Positions 36,901-51,900 of a stretch of DNA of 64,000 bases are shown in pieces (the first letter of the stretch is position 1; every line of letters begins with the position of its first letter). Origin of the DNA: Bathymodiolus brooksi (lineage: Eukaryota; Mollusca; Bivalvia; Mytilida; Modiolidae). The stretch lies in assembly GCA_963680875.1 (NCBI GenBank), contig OY804588.1, positions 76,036,829 through 76,100,828 on the forward strand, in the 5' to 3' direction. A program made the translations under genes and the position numbers. The notes below the pieces were generated by a model that was not told where the DNA came from, made no database searches, and was given only the letters and a program-made list of their open reading frames with translations.

Positions 36901-39900
36901 TGTAGACATATATCTAGATATAAACTTTTCTTGTACAGACATATATCTAGATATAAACTTTTCTTGTACAGACATATATCTAGATATAAACTTTTCTTGT
37001 ACAGACATATATCTAGATATAAACTTTTCTTGTACAGACATATATCTAGATATAAACTTTTCTTGTACAGACATATATCTAGATATAAACTTTTCTTGTA
37101 CAGACATATATCTAGATATAAACTTTATTTTATTTTATCAGTTGAAGTTAGCATACAAAAGTTGTACAGGAAAAGATCTATATTTATTATATAGATAGGT
37201 GTGAATTATGGGGATTTATCCGTGAAATAAATTCTGGTATCTCACATGTGAGATATCAGTTTTTTCCCGCCAGAACTACTTTCACACAACTATAAGTGTG
37301 TTGGTTACGTCCCTTGTTGTGTTATGGTGAATACACATACGAGTGAAATGTTATTGATGACTTAGGCACATAACCAACATGACGTCATTGACGTCATACG
37401 AAGACTTCCAGTTTTAAAACGTAAAGATTAGACATTATTTGGCTTCGTGTATGCTTCAATTTTGATAAAATTTAACTAAAATAAGTTTTCAAGGTAAGCA
37501 TGTTAATTATTTTTGTGTATTGTTGTAAATATGACATGTAGGATTTCACATTATCAAGATGGCAGATCCTTCCAGCTGGAACCCCTTAGTATCATTGCTC
37601 GTAGATTTATATGCGTGGGATGAAATATACAAATAAAAAAAAATATATAAGAAATTTTGAAAGTCTATATAGTAAACAGTATACCTAAATCATACATTTT
37701 GAATATCAAAATAAGACCACTCGTGACCGAATACGCATTAATGATTAAACTTGTGGACGGAACAAATTCCGCCCACTCGTTTAATCCTTATGCGTACTTC
37801 GGTCACTCGTGGTCTTATTTTTATATTCAAAATCTACGATTAGTTATACTGTATTTATCCTGCAATTGGGTTATTTTTATGTCATAATAAATGGGTTGAA
37901 ATAAACTGTTGCTGTATTATGACATTGTCATAGTAACACCTAACATTGTCATAATAACACTTTTCACATTAGCCTAATAAAGCTAAAGCTTGATTTGTTC
38001 TCGTTTCTAAGCCTCACCACATAAATTATATATTTACCATCAATACACCAATATTGTGTATATAAAGTTATTAATTACTTTTTTTTTTTAATTTTATCAG
38101 TTAAAGTTAGCATACAAAAGTTGTACAGGGAAAGATTTAGACAATAAATGGCTGAAGAAGAAGGAGAAACATTCTTACTATTGTTTTGAAGAATTCTGCT
38201 GCATAATGGTAGAAAGTCAAGTACAGGTAAAACAATAAAAGTAGGGGGAGGGGGTCAGCAGGTTAAAAGGTGATTATGGGGTGGGTGGAGTCAGAGATTT
38301 ATTGTAGACCAGTGTTGGTGGGGGGAGGGTCCATAGGTAAAATGATAATTGTGTTGTTGTGGGGGAAGGGGTGGGAGTCTAGATTTATGGTAGAAAGTTA
38401 AATGAAGGTCAGATAAATAACTTAGCTGTAATTTTGCTTGAATAATCCTCTAGAATTTGTTTTGTCCCATTCTAAGTTCCAGCATAATGTAAAATAAAGA
38501 TCTTCCCCAGAAGCTACAACACTGATTGAATCAATACTGTACAATAATGATCATATTTCCCATTGATGAATAGTGTCTATAATTTTAACCTGTATATAAA
38601 GGGCACCTGCTTATAAAGGCCACATTTTCAGGTTCCCTTGAGTGCCCTTTATACATAGGTTTGACTGTATTTAGTTTTTTCCAATCTTTTGTGTATGACC
38701 TTTTGAAGGTTATTCAAGAAATATTTAATTAGATATAAATGTTTTTATTTGTTTATTTATAGAACAGTGGAGTACACAAGAAGATAGGCAGTCTTATATC
38801 AAGTTTTATAAACAGTAAGTGTATATACTGATATTGGGTTTCTGTGTGTATACAGTCAAACCTGTATTAAGAGGTCACCTTTGGGACAAAGAAAAAGTGA
38901 CCTTATAAGACAGGTGACCTCTTAAAAGAGGTTCAATTCATACGAAATTTTCTATGACAGGACAAGAAAAATGTGACCTTTTAAGACAGGTGACTGCTTA
39001 ATAGAGGTGACCACATGGGCAGGTTATACTGTATACTGATAGTCAGCTTCTGTTGCAAGAATTTTAATGGTCTCTTATTCATATATTATATTCTTTCAAT
39101 TGAGGGATATTAATGTTTAGGGGGAATGACACAGGAAATAACTGTGTTACTTCAGTCCCTTGTTGTTGTGAAAAAATTTTAATGTTTTGATCACCTTTCA
39201 CGTGAACATGGTGAATGGAAAAAAACAAAAAGGGGAGGTAACTCAAGCAAATACTTTGTGAAAATATTAGATAGTCACTTAGACACAAATTAAAGTAAAA
39301 GAATGGTGCTTGTAATGCTATTCTACATTTCATAGTCACAAGTGTGTTCTTCAATAATGAGCCTAACTCGTAACCTAAAATAAGCGTAAAACAGCCACTA
39401 GCCTGCAGTGTAGGGGTACTATTTACCTCTGTTGATAAACACTAGATCAGGGCATCCTTGTTGTTGAGATGTTATTTGGTGTATAGAGGGCATCCTTGTT
39501 GTTAAGATGTTATTTGGTGTATAGAGGGCATCCTTGTCGTTAAGATGTTATTTGGTGTATAGAGGGCATCCTTGTTGTTAAGATGTTATTTGGTGTATAG
39601 AGGGCATCCTTGTTGTTAAGATGTTATTTGGTGTATAGAGGGCATCCTTGTTGTTAAGATGTTATTTGGTGTATAGAGGGCATCCTTGTTGTTGAGATGT
39701 TATTTGGTGTATAGAGGGCATCCTTGTTGTTAAGATGTTATTTGGTGTATAGCGGGCATCCTTGTTGTTAAGATGTTAATTGTTGTATAGAGGGCATCCA
39801 TGTTGTTAAGATGTTATTTGGTGTATAGAGGGCATCCATGTTGTTAAGATGTTATTTGGTGTATAGAGGGCATCCTTGTTGTTAAGATGTTATTTGGTGT

Positions 39901-42900
39901 ATAGAGGGCATCCTTGTTGTTAAGATGTTATTTGGTGTATAGAGGGCATCCTTGTTGTTAAGATGCTATTTGTTGTATAGAGGGCATCCTTGTTGTTAAG
40001 ATGTTATTTGGTGTATAGAGGGCATCCTTGTTGTTAAGATGTTATTTGGTGTATAGAGGGCATCCTTGTTGTTAAGATGTTATTTGGTGTATAGAGGGCA
40101 TCCTTGTTGTTAAGATGTTATTTGGTGTATAGAGGGCATCCTTGTTGTTAAGATGCTATTTGTTGTATAGAGGGCATCCTTGTTGTTAAGATGTTATTTG
40201 GTGTATAGAGGACATCCTTGTTGTTAAGATGTTATTTGGTGTATAGAGGGCATCCTTGTTGTTAAGATGTTATTTGGTGTATAGAGGGCATCCTTGTTGT
40301 TAAGATGTTATTTGGTGTATAGAGGACATCCTTGTTGTTAAGATGTTAATTGTTGTATAGAGGGCATCCATGTTGTTAAGATGTTATTTGGTGTATAGAG
40401 GGCATCCTTGTTGTTAAGATGTTATTTGGTGTATAGAGGGCATCCTTGTTGTTAAGATGTTATTTGTTGTATAGAAGGCATCCTTGTTGTTGAGATGTTA
40501 TTTGGTGTATAGAGGACATCCATGTTGTTAAGATGTTATTTGGTGTATAGAGGGCATCCTTGTTGTTAAGATGTTATTTGGTGTATAGAGGGCATCCTTG
40601 TTGTTAAGATGCTATTTGGTGTATAGAGGGCATCCATGTTGTTAAGATGTTATTTGGTGTATAGAGGGCATCCATGTTGTTAAGATGTTATTTGGTGTAT
40701 AGAGGGCATCCTTGTTGTTAAGATGTTATTTGGTGTATAGAGGGCATCCTTGTTGTTAAGATGTTATTTGGTGTATAGAGGGCATCCTTGTTGTTAAGAT
40801 GTTATTTGGTGTATAGAGGGCATCCTTGTTGTTAGGATGTTATTTGGTGTATAGAGGGCATCCTTGTTAAGATGTTATTTGGTGTATAGAGGGCATCCTT
40901 GTTGTTAAGATGCTATTTGGTGTATAGAGGGCATCCATGTTGTTAAGATGTTATTTGTTGTATAGAGGGCATCCTTGTTGTTAAGATGTTATTTGTTGTA
41001 TTGAGGGCATCCTTGTTAAGATGTTATTTGGTGTATAGAGGACATCCTTGTTGTTAGGATGTTATTTGGTGTATAGAGGGCATCCTAGTTGTTAAGATGT
41101 TATTTGGTGTATAGAGGGCATCCTTGTTGTTAAGATGTTATTTGGTGTATAGAGGGCATCCTTGTTGTTAAGATGTTATTTGTTGTATAGAGGGCATCCA
41201 TGTTGTTAAGATGTTATTTGGTGTATAGAGGGCATCCTTTTTGTTAAGATGTTATTTGGTGTATAGAGGGCATCCTTGTTGTTAAGATGTTATTTGTTGT
41301 ATAGAGGGCATCCTTGTTGTTAAGATGTTATTTGGTGTATAGAGGACATCCATGTTGTTAAGATGTTATTTGGTGTATAGAGGGCATCCTTGTTGTTAAG
41401 ATGTTATTTGGTGTATAGAGGGCATCCTTGTTGTTAAGATGCTATTTGGTGTATAGAGGGCATCCTTGTTGTTAAGATGTTATTTGGTGTATAGAGGGCA
41501 TCCTTGTCGTTAAGATGTTATTTGGTGTATAGAGGGCATCCTTGTTGTTAAGATGTTATTTGGTGTATAGAGGGCATCCTTGTTGTTAAGATGTTATTTG
41601 GTGTATAGAGGGCATCCTTGTTGTTAAGATGTTATTTGGTGTATAGAGGGCATCCTTGTTGTTGAGATGTTATTTGGTGTATAGAGGGCATCCTTGTTGT
41701 TAAGATGTTATTTGGTGTATAGCGGGCATCCTTGTTGTTAAGATGTTAATTGTTGTATAGAGGGCATCCATGTTGTTAAGATGTTATTTGGTGTATAGAG
41801 GGCATCCATGTTGTTAAGATGTTATTTGGTGTATAGAGGGCATCCTTGTTGTTAAGATGTTATTTGGTGTATAGAGGGCATCCTTGTTGTTAAGATGTTA
41901 TTTGGTGTATAGAGGGCATCCTTGTTGTTAAGATGTTATTTGTTGTATAGAGGGCATCCTTGTTGTTAAGATGTTATTTGGTGTATAGAGGGCATCCTTG
42001 TTGTTAAGATGTTATTTGGTGTATAGAGGGCATCCTTGTTGTTAAGATGTTATTTGGTGTATAGAGGGCATCCTTGTTGTTAAGATGTTATTTGGTGTAT
42101 AGAGGGCATCCTTGTTGTTAAGATGTTATTTGTTGTATAGAGGGCATCCTTGTTGTTAAGATGTTATTTGGTGTATAGAGGACATCCTTGTTGTTAAGAT
42201 GTTATTTGGTGTATAGAGGGCATCCTTGTTGTTAAGATGTTATTTGGTGTATAGAGGGCATCCTTGTTGTTAAGATGTTATTTGGTGTATAGAGGACATC
42301 CTTGTTGTTAAGATGTTAATTGTTGTATAGAGGGCATCCATGTTGTTAAGATGTTATTTGGTGTATAGAGGGCATCCTTGTTGTTAAGATGTTATTTGGT
42401 GTATAGAGGGCATCCTTGTTGTTAAGATGTTATTTGTTGTATAGAAGGCATCCTTGTTGTTGAGATGTTATTTGGTGTATAGAGGACATCCATGTTGTTA
42501 AGATGTTATTTGGTGTATAGAGGGCATCCTTGTTGTTAAGATGTTATTTGGTGTATAGAGGGCATCCTTGTTGTTAAGATGCTATTTGGTGTATAGAGGG
42601 CATCCATGTTGTTAAGATGTTATTTGGTGTATAGAGGGCATCCATGTTGTTAAGATGTTATTTGGTGTATAGAGGGCATCCTTGTTGTTAAGATGTTATT
42701 TGGTGTATAGAGGGCATCCTTGTTGTTAAGATGTTATTTGGTGTATAGAGGGCATCCTTGTTGTTAAGATGTTATTTGGTGTATAGAGGGCATCCTTGTT
42801 GTTAGGATGTTATTTGGTGTATAGAGGGCATCCTTGTTAAGATGTTATTTGGTGTATAGAGGGCATCCTTGTTGTTAAGATGCTATTTGGTGTATAGAGG

Positions 42901-45900
42901 GCATCCATGTTGTTAAGATGTTATTTGTTGTATAGAGGGCATCCTTGTTGTTAAGATGTTATTTGTTGTATTGAGGGCATCCTTGTTAAGATGTTATTTG
43001 GTGTATAGAGGACATCCTTGTTGTTAGGATGTTATTTGGTGTATAGAGGGCATCCTAGTTGTTAAGATGTTATTTGGTGTATAGAGGGCATCCTTGTTGT
43101 TAAGATGTTATTTGGTGTATAGAGGGCATCCTTGTTGTTAAGATGTTATTTGTTGTATAGAGGGCATCCATGTTGTTAAGATGTTATTTGGTGTATAGAG
43201 GGCATCCTTTTTGTTAAGATGTTATTTGGTGTATAGAGGGCATCCTTGTTGTTAAGATGTTATTTGTTGTATAGAGGGCATCCTTGTTGTTAAGATGTTA
43301 TTTGGTGTATAGAGGACATCCATGTTGTTAAGATGTTATTTGGTGTATAGAGGGCATCCTTGTTGTTAAGATGTTATTTGGTGTATAGAGGGCATCCTTG
43401 TTGTTAAGATGCTATTTGGTGTATAGAGGGCATCCTTGTTGTTAAGATGTTATTTGGTGTATAGAGGGCATCCTTGTCGTTAAGATGTTATTTGGTGTAT
43501 AGAGGGCATCCTTGTTGTTAAGATGTTATTTGGTGTATAGAGGGCATCCTTGTTGTTAAGATGTTATTTGGTGTATAGAGGGCATCCTTGTCGTTAAGAT
43601 GTTATTTGGTGTATAGAGGGCATCCTTGTTGTTAAGATGTTATTTGGTGTATAGAGGGCATCCTTGTTGTTAAGATGTTATTTGGTGTATAGAGGGCATC
43701 CTTGTTGTTAAGATGTTATTTGGTGTATAGAGGGCATCCTTGTTGTTGAGATGTTATTTGGTGTATAGAGGGCATCCTTGTTGTTAAGATGTTATTTGGT
43801 GTATAGCGGGCATCCTTGTTGTTAAGATGTTAATTGTTGTATAGAGGGCATCCATGTTGTTAAGATGTTATTTGGTGTATAGAGGGCATCCATGTTGTTA
43901 AGATGTTATTTGGTGTATAGAGGGCATCCTTGTTGTTAAGATGTTATTTGGTGTATAGAGGGCATCCTTGTTGTTAAGATGTTATTTGGTGTATAGAGGG
44001 CATCCTTGTTGTTAAGATGTTATTTGTTGTATAGAGGGCATCCTTGTTGTTAAGATGTTATTTGGTGTATAGAGGGCATCCTTGTTGTTAAGATGTTATT
44101 TGGTGTATAGAGGGCATCCTTGTTGTTAAGATGTTATTTGGTGTATAGAGGGCATCCTTGTTGTTAAGATGTTATTTGGTGTATAGAGGGCATCCTTGTT
44201 GTTAAGATGTTATTTGTTGTATAGAGGGCATCCTTGTTGTTAAGATGTTATTTGGTGTATAGAGGACATCCTTGTTGTTAAGATGTTATTTGGTGTATAG
44301 AGGGCATCCTTGTTGTTAAGATGTTATTTGGTGTATAGAGGGCATCCTTGTTGTTAAGATGTTATTTGGTGTATAGAGGACATCCTTGTTGTTAAGATGT
44401 TAATTGTTGTATAGAGGGCATCCATGTTGTTAAGATGTTATTTGGTGTATAGAGGGCATCCTTGTTGTTAAGATGTTATTTGGTGTATAGAGGGCATCCT
44501 TGTTGTTAAGATGTTATTTGTTGTATAGAAGGCATCCTTGTTGTTGAGATGTTATTTGGTGTATAGAGGACATCCATGTTGTTAAGATGTTATTTGGTGT
44601 ATAGAGGGCATCCTTGTTGTTAAGATGTTATTTGGTGTATAGAGGGCATCCTTGTTGTTAAGATGCTATTTGGTGTATAGAGGGCATCCATGTTGTTAAG
44701 ATGTTATTTGGTGTATAGAGGGCATCCATGTTGTTAAGATGTTATTTGGTGTATAGAGGGCATCCTTGTTGTTAAGATGTTATTTGGTGTATAGAGGGCA
44801 TCCTTGTTGTTAAGATGTTATTTGGTGTATAGAGGGCATCCTTGTTGTTAAGATGTTATTTGGTGTATAGAGGGCATCCTTGTTGTTAGGATGTTATTTG
44901 GTGTATAGAGGGCATCCTTGTTAAGATGTTATTTGGTGTATAGAGGGCATCCTTGTTGTTAAGATGCTATTTGGTGTATAGAGGGCATCCATGTTGTTAA
45001 GATGTTATTTGTTGTATAGAGGGCATCCTTGTTGTTAAGATGTTATTTGTTGTATTGAGGGCATCCTTGTTAAGATGTTATTTGGTGTATAGAGGACATC
45101 CTTGTTGTTAAGATGTTATTTGGTGTATAGAGGGCATCCTTGTTGTTAAGATGTTATTTGGTGTATAGAGGGCATCCTTGTTGTTAAGATGTTATTTGGT
45201 GTATAGAGGGCATCCTTGTTGTTGAGATGTTATTTGGTGTATAGAGGGCATCCTTGTTGTTAAGATGTTATTTGGTGTATAGCGGGCATCCTTGTTGTTA
45301 AGATGTTAATTGTTGTATAGAGGGCATCCATGTTGTTAAGATGTTATTTGGTGTATAGAGGGCATCCATGTTGTTAAGATGTTATTTGGTGTATAGAGGG
45401 CATCCTTGTTGTTAAGATGTTATTTGGTGTATAGAGGGCATCCTTGTTGTTAAGATGTTATTTGGTGTATAGAGGGCATCCTTGTTGTTAAGATGTTATT
45501 TGTTGTATAGAGGGCATCCTTGTTGTTAAGATGTTATTTGGTGTATAGAGGGCATCCTTGTTGTTAAGATGTTATTTGGTGTATAGAGGGCATCCTTGTT
45601 GTTAAGATGTTATTTGGTGTATAGAGGGCATCCTTGTTGTTAAGATGTTATTTGGTGTATAGAGGGCATCCTTGTTGTTAAGATGTTATTTGTTGTATAG
45701 AGGGCATCCTTGTTGTTAAGATGTTATTTGGTGTATAGAGGACATCCTTGTTGTTAAGATGTTATTTGGTGTATAGAGGGCATCCTTGTTGTTAAGATGT
45801 TATTTGGTGTATAGAGGGCATCCTTGTTGTTAAGATGTTATTTGGTGTATAGAGGACATCCTTGTTGTTAAGATGTTAATTGTTGTATAGAGGGCATCCA

Positions 45901-48900
45901 TGTTGTTAAGATGTTATTTGGTGTATAGAGGGCATCCTTGTTGTTAAGATGTTATTTGGTGTATAGAGGGCATCCTTGTTGTTAAGATGTTATTTGTTGT
46001 ATAGAAGGCATCCTTGTTGTTGAGATGTTATTTGGTGTATAGAGGACATCCATGTTGTTTAGATGTTATTTGGTGTATAGAGGGCATCCTTGTTGTTAAG
46101 ATGTTATTTGGTGTATAGAGGGCATCCTTGTTGTTAAGATGCTATTTGGTGTATAGAGGGCATCCATGTTGTTAAGATGTTATTTGGTGTATAGAGGGCA
46201 TCCATGTTGTTAAGATGTTATTTGGTGTATAGAGGGCATCCTTGTTGTTAAGATGTTATTTGGTGTATAGAGGGCATCCTTGTTGTTAAGATGTTATTTG
46301 GTGTATAGAGGGCATCCTTGTTGTTAAGATGTTATTTGGTGTATAGAGGGCATCCTTGTTGTTAGGATGTTATTTGGTGTATAGAGGGCATCCTTGTTAA
46401 GATGTTATTTGGTGTATAGAGGGCATCCTTGTTGTTAAGATGCTATTTGGTGTATAGAGGGCATCCATGTTGTTAAGATGTTATTTGTTGTATAGAGGGC
46501 ATCCTTGTTGTTAAGATGTTATTTGTTGTATTGAGGGCATCCTTGTTAAGATGTTATTTGGTGTATAGAGGACATCCTTGTTGTTAGGATGTTATTTGGT
46601 GTATAGAGGGCATCCTAGTTGTTAAGATGTTATTTGGTGTATAGAGGGCATCCTTGTTGTTAAGATGTTATTTGGTGTATAGAGGGCATCCTTGTTGTTA
46701 AGATGTTATTTGTTGTATAGAGGGCATCCATGTTGTTAAGATGTTATTTGGTGTATAGAGGGCATCCTTTTTGTTAAGATGTTATTTGGTGTATAGAGGG
46801 CATCCTTGTTGTTAAGATGTTATTTGTTGTATAGAGGGCATCCTTGTTGTTAAGATGTTATTTGGTGTATAGAGGACATCCATGTTGTTAAGATGTTATT
46901 TGGTGTATAGAGGGCATCCTTGTTGTTAAGATGTTATTTGGTGTATAGAGGGCATCCTTGTTGTTAAGATGCTATTTGGTGTATAGAGGGCATCCTTGTT
47001 GTTAAGATGTTATTTGGTGTATAGAGGGCATCCTTGTCGTTAAGATGTTATTTGGTGTATAGAGGGCATCCTTGTTGTTAAGATGTTATTTGGTGTATAG
47101 AGGGCATCCTTGTTGTTAAGATGTTATTTGGTGTATAGAGGGCATCCTTGTTGTTAAGATGTTATTTGGTGTATAGAGGGCATCCTTGTTGTTGAGATGT
47201 TATTTGGTGTATAGAGGGCATCCTTGTTGTTAAGATGTTATTTGGTGTATAGCGGGCATCCTTGTTGTTAAGATGTTAATTGTTGTATAGAGGGCATCCA
47301 TGTTGTTAAGATGTTATTTGGTGTATAGAGGGCATCCATGTTGTTAAGATGTTATTTGGTGTATAGAGGGCATCCTTGTTGTTAAGATGTTATTTGGTGT
47401 ATAGAGGGCATCCTTGTTGTTAAGATGTTATTTGGTGTATAGAGGGCATCCTTGTTGTTAAGATGTTATTTGTTGTATAGAGGGCATCCTTGTTGTTAAG
47501 ATGTTATTTGGTGTATAGAGGGCATCCTTGTTGTTAAGATGTTATTTGGTGTATAGAGGGCATCCTTGTTGTTAAGATGTTATTTGGTGTATAGAGGGCA
47601 TCCTTGTTGTTAAGATGTTATTTGGTGTATAGAGGGCATCCTTGTTGTTAAGATGTTATTTGTTGTATAGAGGGCATCCTTGTTGTTAAGATGTTATTTG
47701 GTGTATAGAGGACATCCTTGTTGTTAAGATGTTATTTGGTGTATAGAGGGCATCCTTGTTGTTAAGATGTTATTTGGTGTATAGAGGGCATCCTTGTTGT
47801 TAAGATGTTATTTGGTGTATAGAGGACATCCTTGTTGTTAAGATGTTAATTGTTGTATAGAGGGCATCCATGTTGTTAAGATGTTATTTGGTGTATAGAG
47901 GGCATCCTTGTTGTTAAGATGTTATTTGGTGTATAGAGGGCATCCTTGTTGTTAAGATGTTATTTGTTGTATAGAAGGCATCCTTGTTGTTGAGATGTTA
48001 TTTGGTGTATAGAGGACATCCATGTTGTTAAGATGTTATTTGGTGTATAGAGGGCATCCTTGTTGTTAAGATGTTATTTGGTGTATAGAGGGCATCCTTG
48101 TTGTTAAGATGCTATTTGGTGTATAGAGGGCATCCATGTTGTTAAGATGTTATTTGGTGTATAGAGGGCATCCATGTTGTTAAGATGTTATTTGGTGTAT
48201 AGAGGGCATCCTTGTTGTTAAGATGTTATTTGGTGTATAGAGGGCATCCTTGTTGTTAAGATGTTATTTGGTGTATAGAGGGCATCCTTGTTGTTAAGAT
48301 GTTATTTGGTGTATAGAGGGCATCCTTGTTGTTAGGATGTTATTTGGTGTATAGAGGGCATCCTTGTTAAGATGTTATTTGGTGTATAGAGGGCATCCTT
48401 GTTGTTAAGATGCTATTTGGTGTATAGAGGGCATCCATGTTGTTAAGATGTTATTTGTTGTATAGAGGGCATCCTTGTTGTTAAGATGTTATTTGTTGTA
48501 TTGAGGGCATCCTTGTTAAGATGTTATTTGGTGTATAGAGGACATCCTTGTTGTTAGGATGTTATTTGGTGTATAGAGGGCATCCTAGTTGTTAAGATGT
48601 TATTTGGTGTATAGAGGGCATCCTTGTTGTTAAGATGTTATTTGGTGTATAGAGGGCATCCTTGTTGTTAAGATGGTATTTGTTGTATAGAGGGCATCCA
48701 TGTTGTTAAGATGTTATTTGGTGTATAGAGGGCATCCTTTTTGTTAAGATGTTATTTGGTGTATAGAGGGCATCCTTGTTGTTAAGATGTTATTTGTTGT
48801 ATAGAGGGCATCCTTGTTGTTAAGATGTTATTTGGTGTATAGAGGACATCCATGTTGTTAAGATGTTATTTGGTGTATAGAGGGCATCCTTGTTGTTAAG

Positions 48901-51900
48901 ATGTTATTTGGTGTATAGAGGGCATCCTTGTTGTTAAGATGCTATTTGGTGTATAGAGGGCATCCATGTTGTTAAGATGTTATTTGGTGTATAGAGGGCA
49001 TCCATGTTGTTAAGATGTTATTTGGTGTATAGAGGGCATCCTTGTTGTTAAGATGTTATTTGGTGTATAGAGGGCATCCTTGTTGTTAAGATGTTATTTG
49101 GTGTATAGAGGGCATCCTTGTTGTTAGGATGTTATTTGGTGTATAGAGGGCATCCTTGTTGTTAAGATGTTATTTGGTGTATAGAGGGCATCCTTGTTGT
49201 TAAGATGCTATTTGGTGTATAGAGGGCATCCATGTTGTTAAGATGTTATTTGGTGTATAGAGGGCATCCTTGTTGTTAAGATGTTATTTGGTGTATAGAG
49301 GGCATCCTTGTTGTTAAGATGTTATTTGGTGTATAGAGGGCATCCTTGTTGTTAAGATGTTATTTGGTGTATAGAGGGCATCCTTGTTGTTAAGATGTTA
49401 TTTGGTGTATAGAGGGCATCCTTGTTGTTAAGATGTTATTTGGTGTATAGAGGGCATCCTTGTTGTTAAGATGTTATTTGGTGTATAGAGGGCATCCTTG
49501 TTGTTAAGATGTTATTTGGTGTATAGAGGGCATCCTTGTTGTTAAGATGTTATTTGTTGTATAGAGGGCATCCATGTTGTTAAGATGTTATTTGGTGTAT
49601 AGAGGGCATCCTTTTTGTTAAGATGTTATTTGGTGTATAGAGGGCATCCTTGTTGTTAAGATGTTATTTGTTGTATAGAGGGCATCCTTGTTGTTAAGAT
49701 GTTATTTGGTGTATAGAGGACATCCATGTTGTTAAGATGTTATTTGGTGTATAGAGGGCATCCTTGTTGTTAAGATGTTATTTGGTGTATAGAGGGCATC
49801 CTTGTTGTTAAGATGCTATTTGGTGTATAGAGGGCATCCATGTTGTTAAGATGTTATTTGATGTATAGAGGGCATCCTTGTTGTTAAGATGTTATTTGGT
49901 GTATAGAGGGCATCCTTGTTGTTAAGATGTTATTTGGTGTATAGAGGGCATCCTTGTTGTTAGGATGTTATTTGGTGTATAGAGGGCATCCTTGTTGTTA
50001 AGATGTTATTTGGTGTATAGAGGGCATCCTTGTTGTTAAGATGCTATTTGGTGTATAGAGGGCATCCATGTTGTTAAGATGTTATTTGGTGTATAGAGGG
50101 CATCCTTGTTGTTAAGATGTTATTTGGTGTATAGAGGACATCCTTGTTGTTAAGATGTTATTTGGTGTATAGAGGGCATCCTTGTTGTTAAGATGTTATT
50201 TGGTGTATAGAGGGCATCCTTGTTGTTAAGATGTTATTTGGTGTATAGAGGGCATCCTTGTTGTTAAGATGTTATTTGGTGTATAGAGGGCATCCTTGTT
50301 GTTAAGATGTTATTTGGTGTATAGAGGGCATCCTTGTTGTTAAGATGTTATTTGGTGTATAGAGGGCATCCTTGTTGTTAAGATGTTATTTGTTGTATAG
50401 AGGGCATCCATGTTGTTAAGATGTTATTTGGTGTATAGAGGGCATCCTTTTTGTTAAGATGTTATTTGGTGTATAGAGGGCATCCTTGTTGTTAAGATGT
50501 TATTTGTTGTATAGAGGGCATCCTTGTTGTTAAGATGTTATTTGGTGTATAGAGGACATCCATGTTGTTAAGATGTTATTTGGTGTATAGAGGGCATCCT
50601 TGTTGTTAAGATGTTATTTGGTGTATAGAGGGCATCCTTGTTGTTAAGATGCTATTTGGTGTATAGAGGGCATCCATGTTGTTAAGATGTTATTTGATGT
50701 ATAGAGGGCATCCATGTTGTTAAGATGTTATTTGGTGTATAGAGGGCATCCTTGTTGTTAAGATGTTATTTGGTGTATAGAGGGCATCCTTGTTGTTAAG
50801 ATGTTATTTGGTGTATAGAGGGCATCCTTATTGTTAAGATGTTATTTGGTGTATAGAGGGCATCCTTGTTGTTAGGATGTTATTTGGTGTATAGAGGGCA
50901 TCCTTGTTGTTAAGATGTTATTTGGTGTATAGAGGGCATCCTTGTTGTTAGGATGTTATTTGGTGTATAGAGGGCATCCTTGTTGTTAAGATGTTATTTG
51001 GTGTATAGAGGGCATCCTTGTTGTTAAGATGTTATTTGGTGTATAGAGGGCATCCTTGTTGTTAAGATGTTATTTGGTGTATAGAGGGCATCCTTGTTGT
51101 TAAGATGTTATTTGGTGTATAGAGGGCATCCTTGTTGTTAAGATGTTATTTGGTGTATAGAGGGCATCCTTGTTGTTAAGATGTTATTTGGTGTATAGAG
51201 GGCATCCTTGTTGTTAAGATGCTATTTGGTGTATAGAGGGCATCCTTGTTGTTAAGATGTTATTTGGTGTATAGAGGGCATCCTTGTTGTTAAGATGCTA
51301 TTTGGTGTATAGAGGGCATCCATGTTGTTAAGATGTTATTTGGTGTATAGAGGGCATCCTTGTTGTTAAGATGTTATTTGGTGTATAGAGGGCATCCTTG
51401 TTGTTAAGATGTTATTTGGTGTATAGAGGGCATTCTTGTTGTTAAGATGCTATTTGGTGTATAGAGGGCATCCATGTTGTTAAGATGTTATTTGGTGTAT
51501 AGAGGGCATCCTTGTTGTTAAGATGTTATTTGGTGTATAAAGGACATCCTTGTTGTTAGGATGTTATTTGGTGTAGAGAGGGCATCCATGTTGTTAGGAT
51601 GTTATTTGGTGTAGAGAGGGCATCCTTGTTGTTAAGATGTTATTTGGTGTATAGAGGGCATCCTTGTTGTTAAGATGTTATTTGTTGTATAGAGGGCATC
51701 CTTGTTGTTAAGATGTTATTTGGTGTATAAAGGGCATCCTTGTTGTTAAGATGTTATTTGGTGTATAGAGGGCATCCTTGTTGTTAAGATGTTATTTGGT
51801 GTATAGAGGGCATCCTTGTTGTTAAGATGTTATTTGGTGTATAGAGGGCATCCTTGTTGTTAAGATGTTATTTGGTGTATAGAGGGCATCCTTGTTGTTA

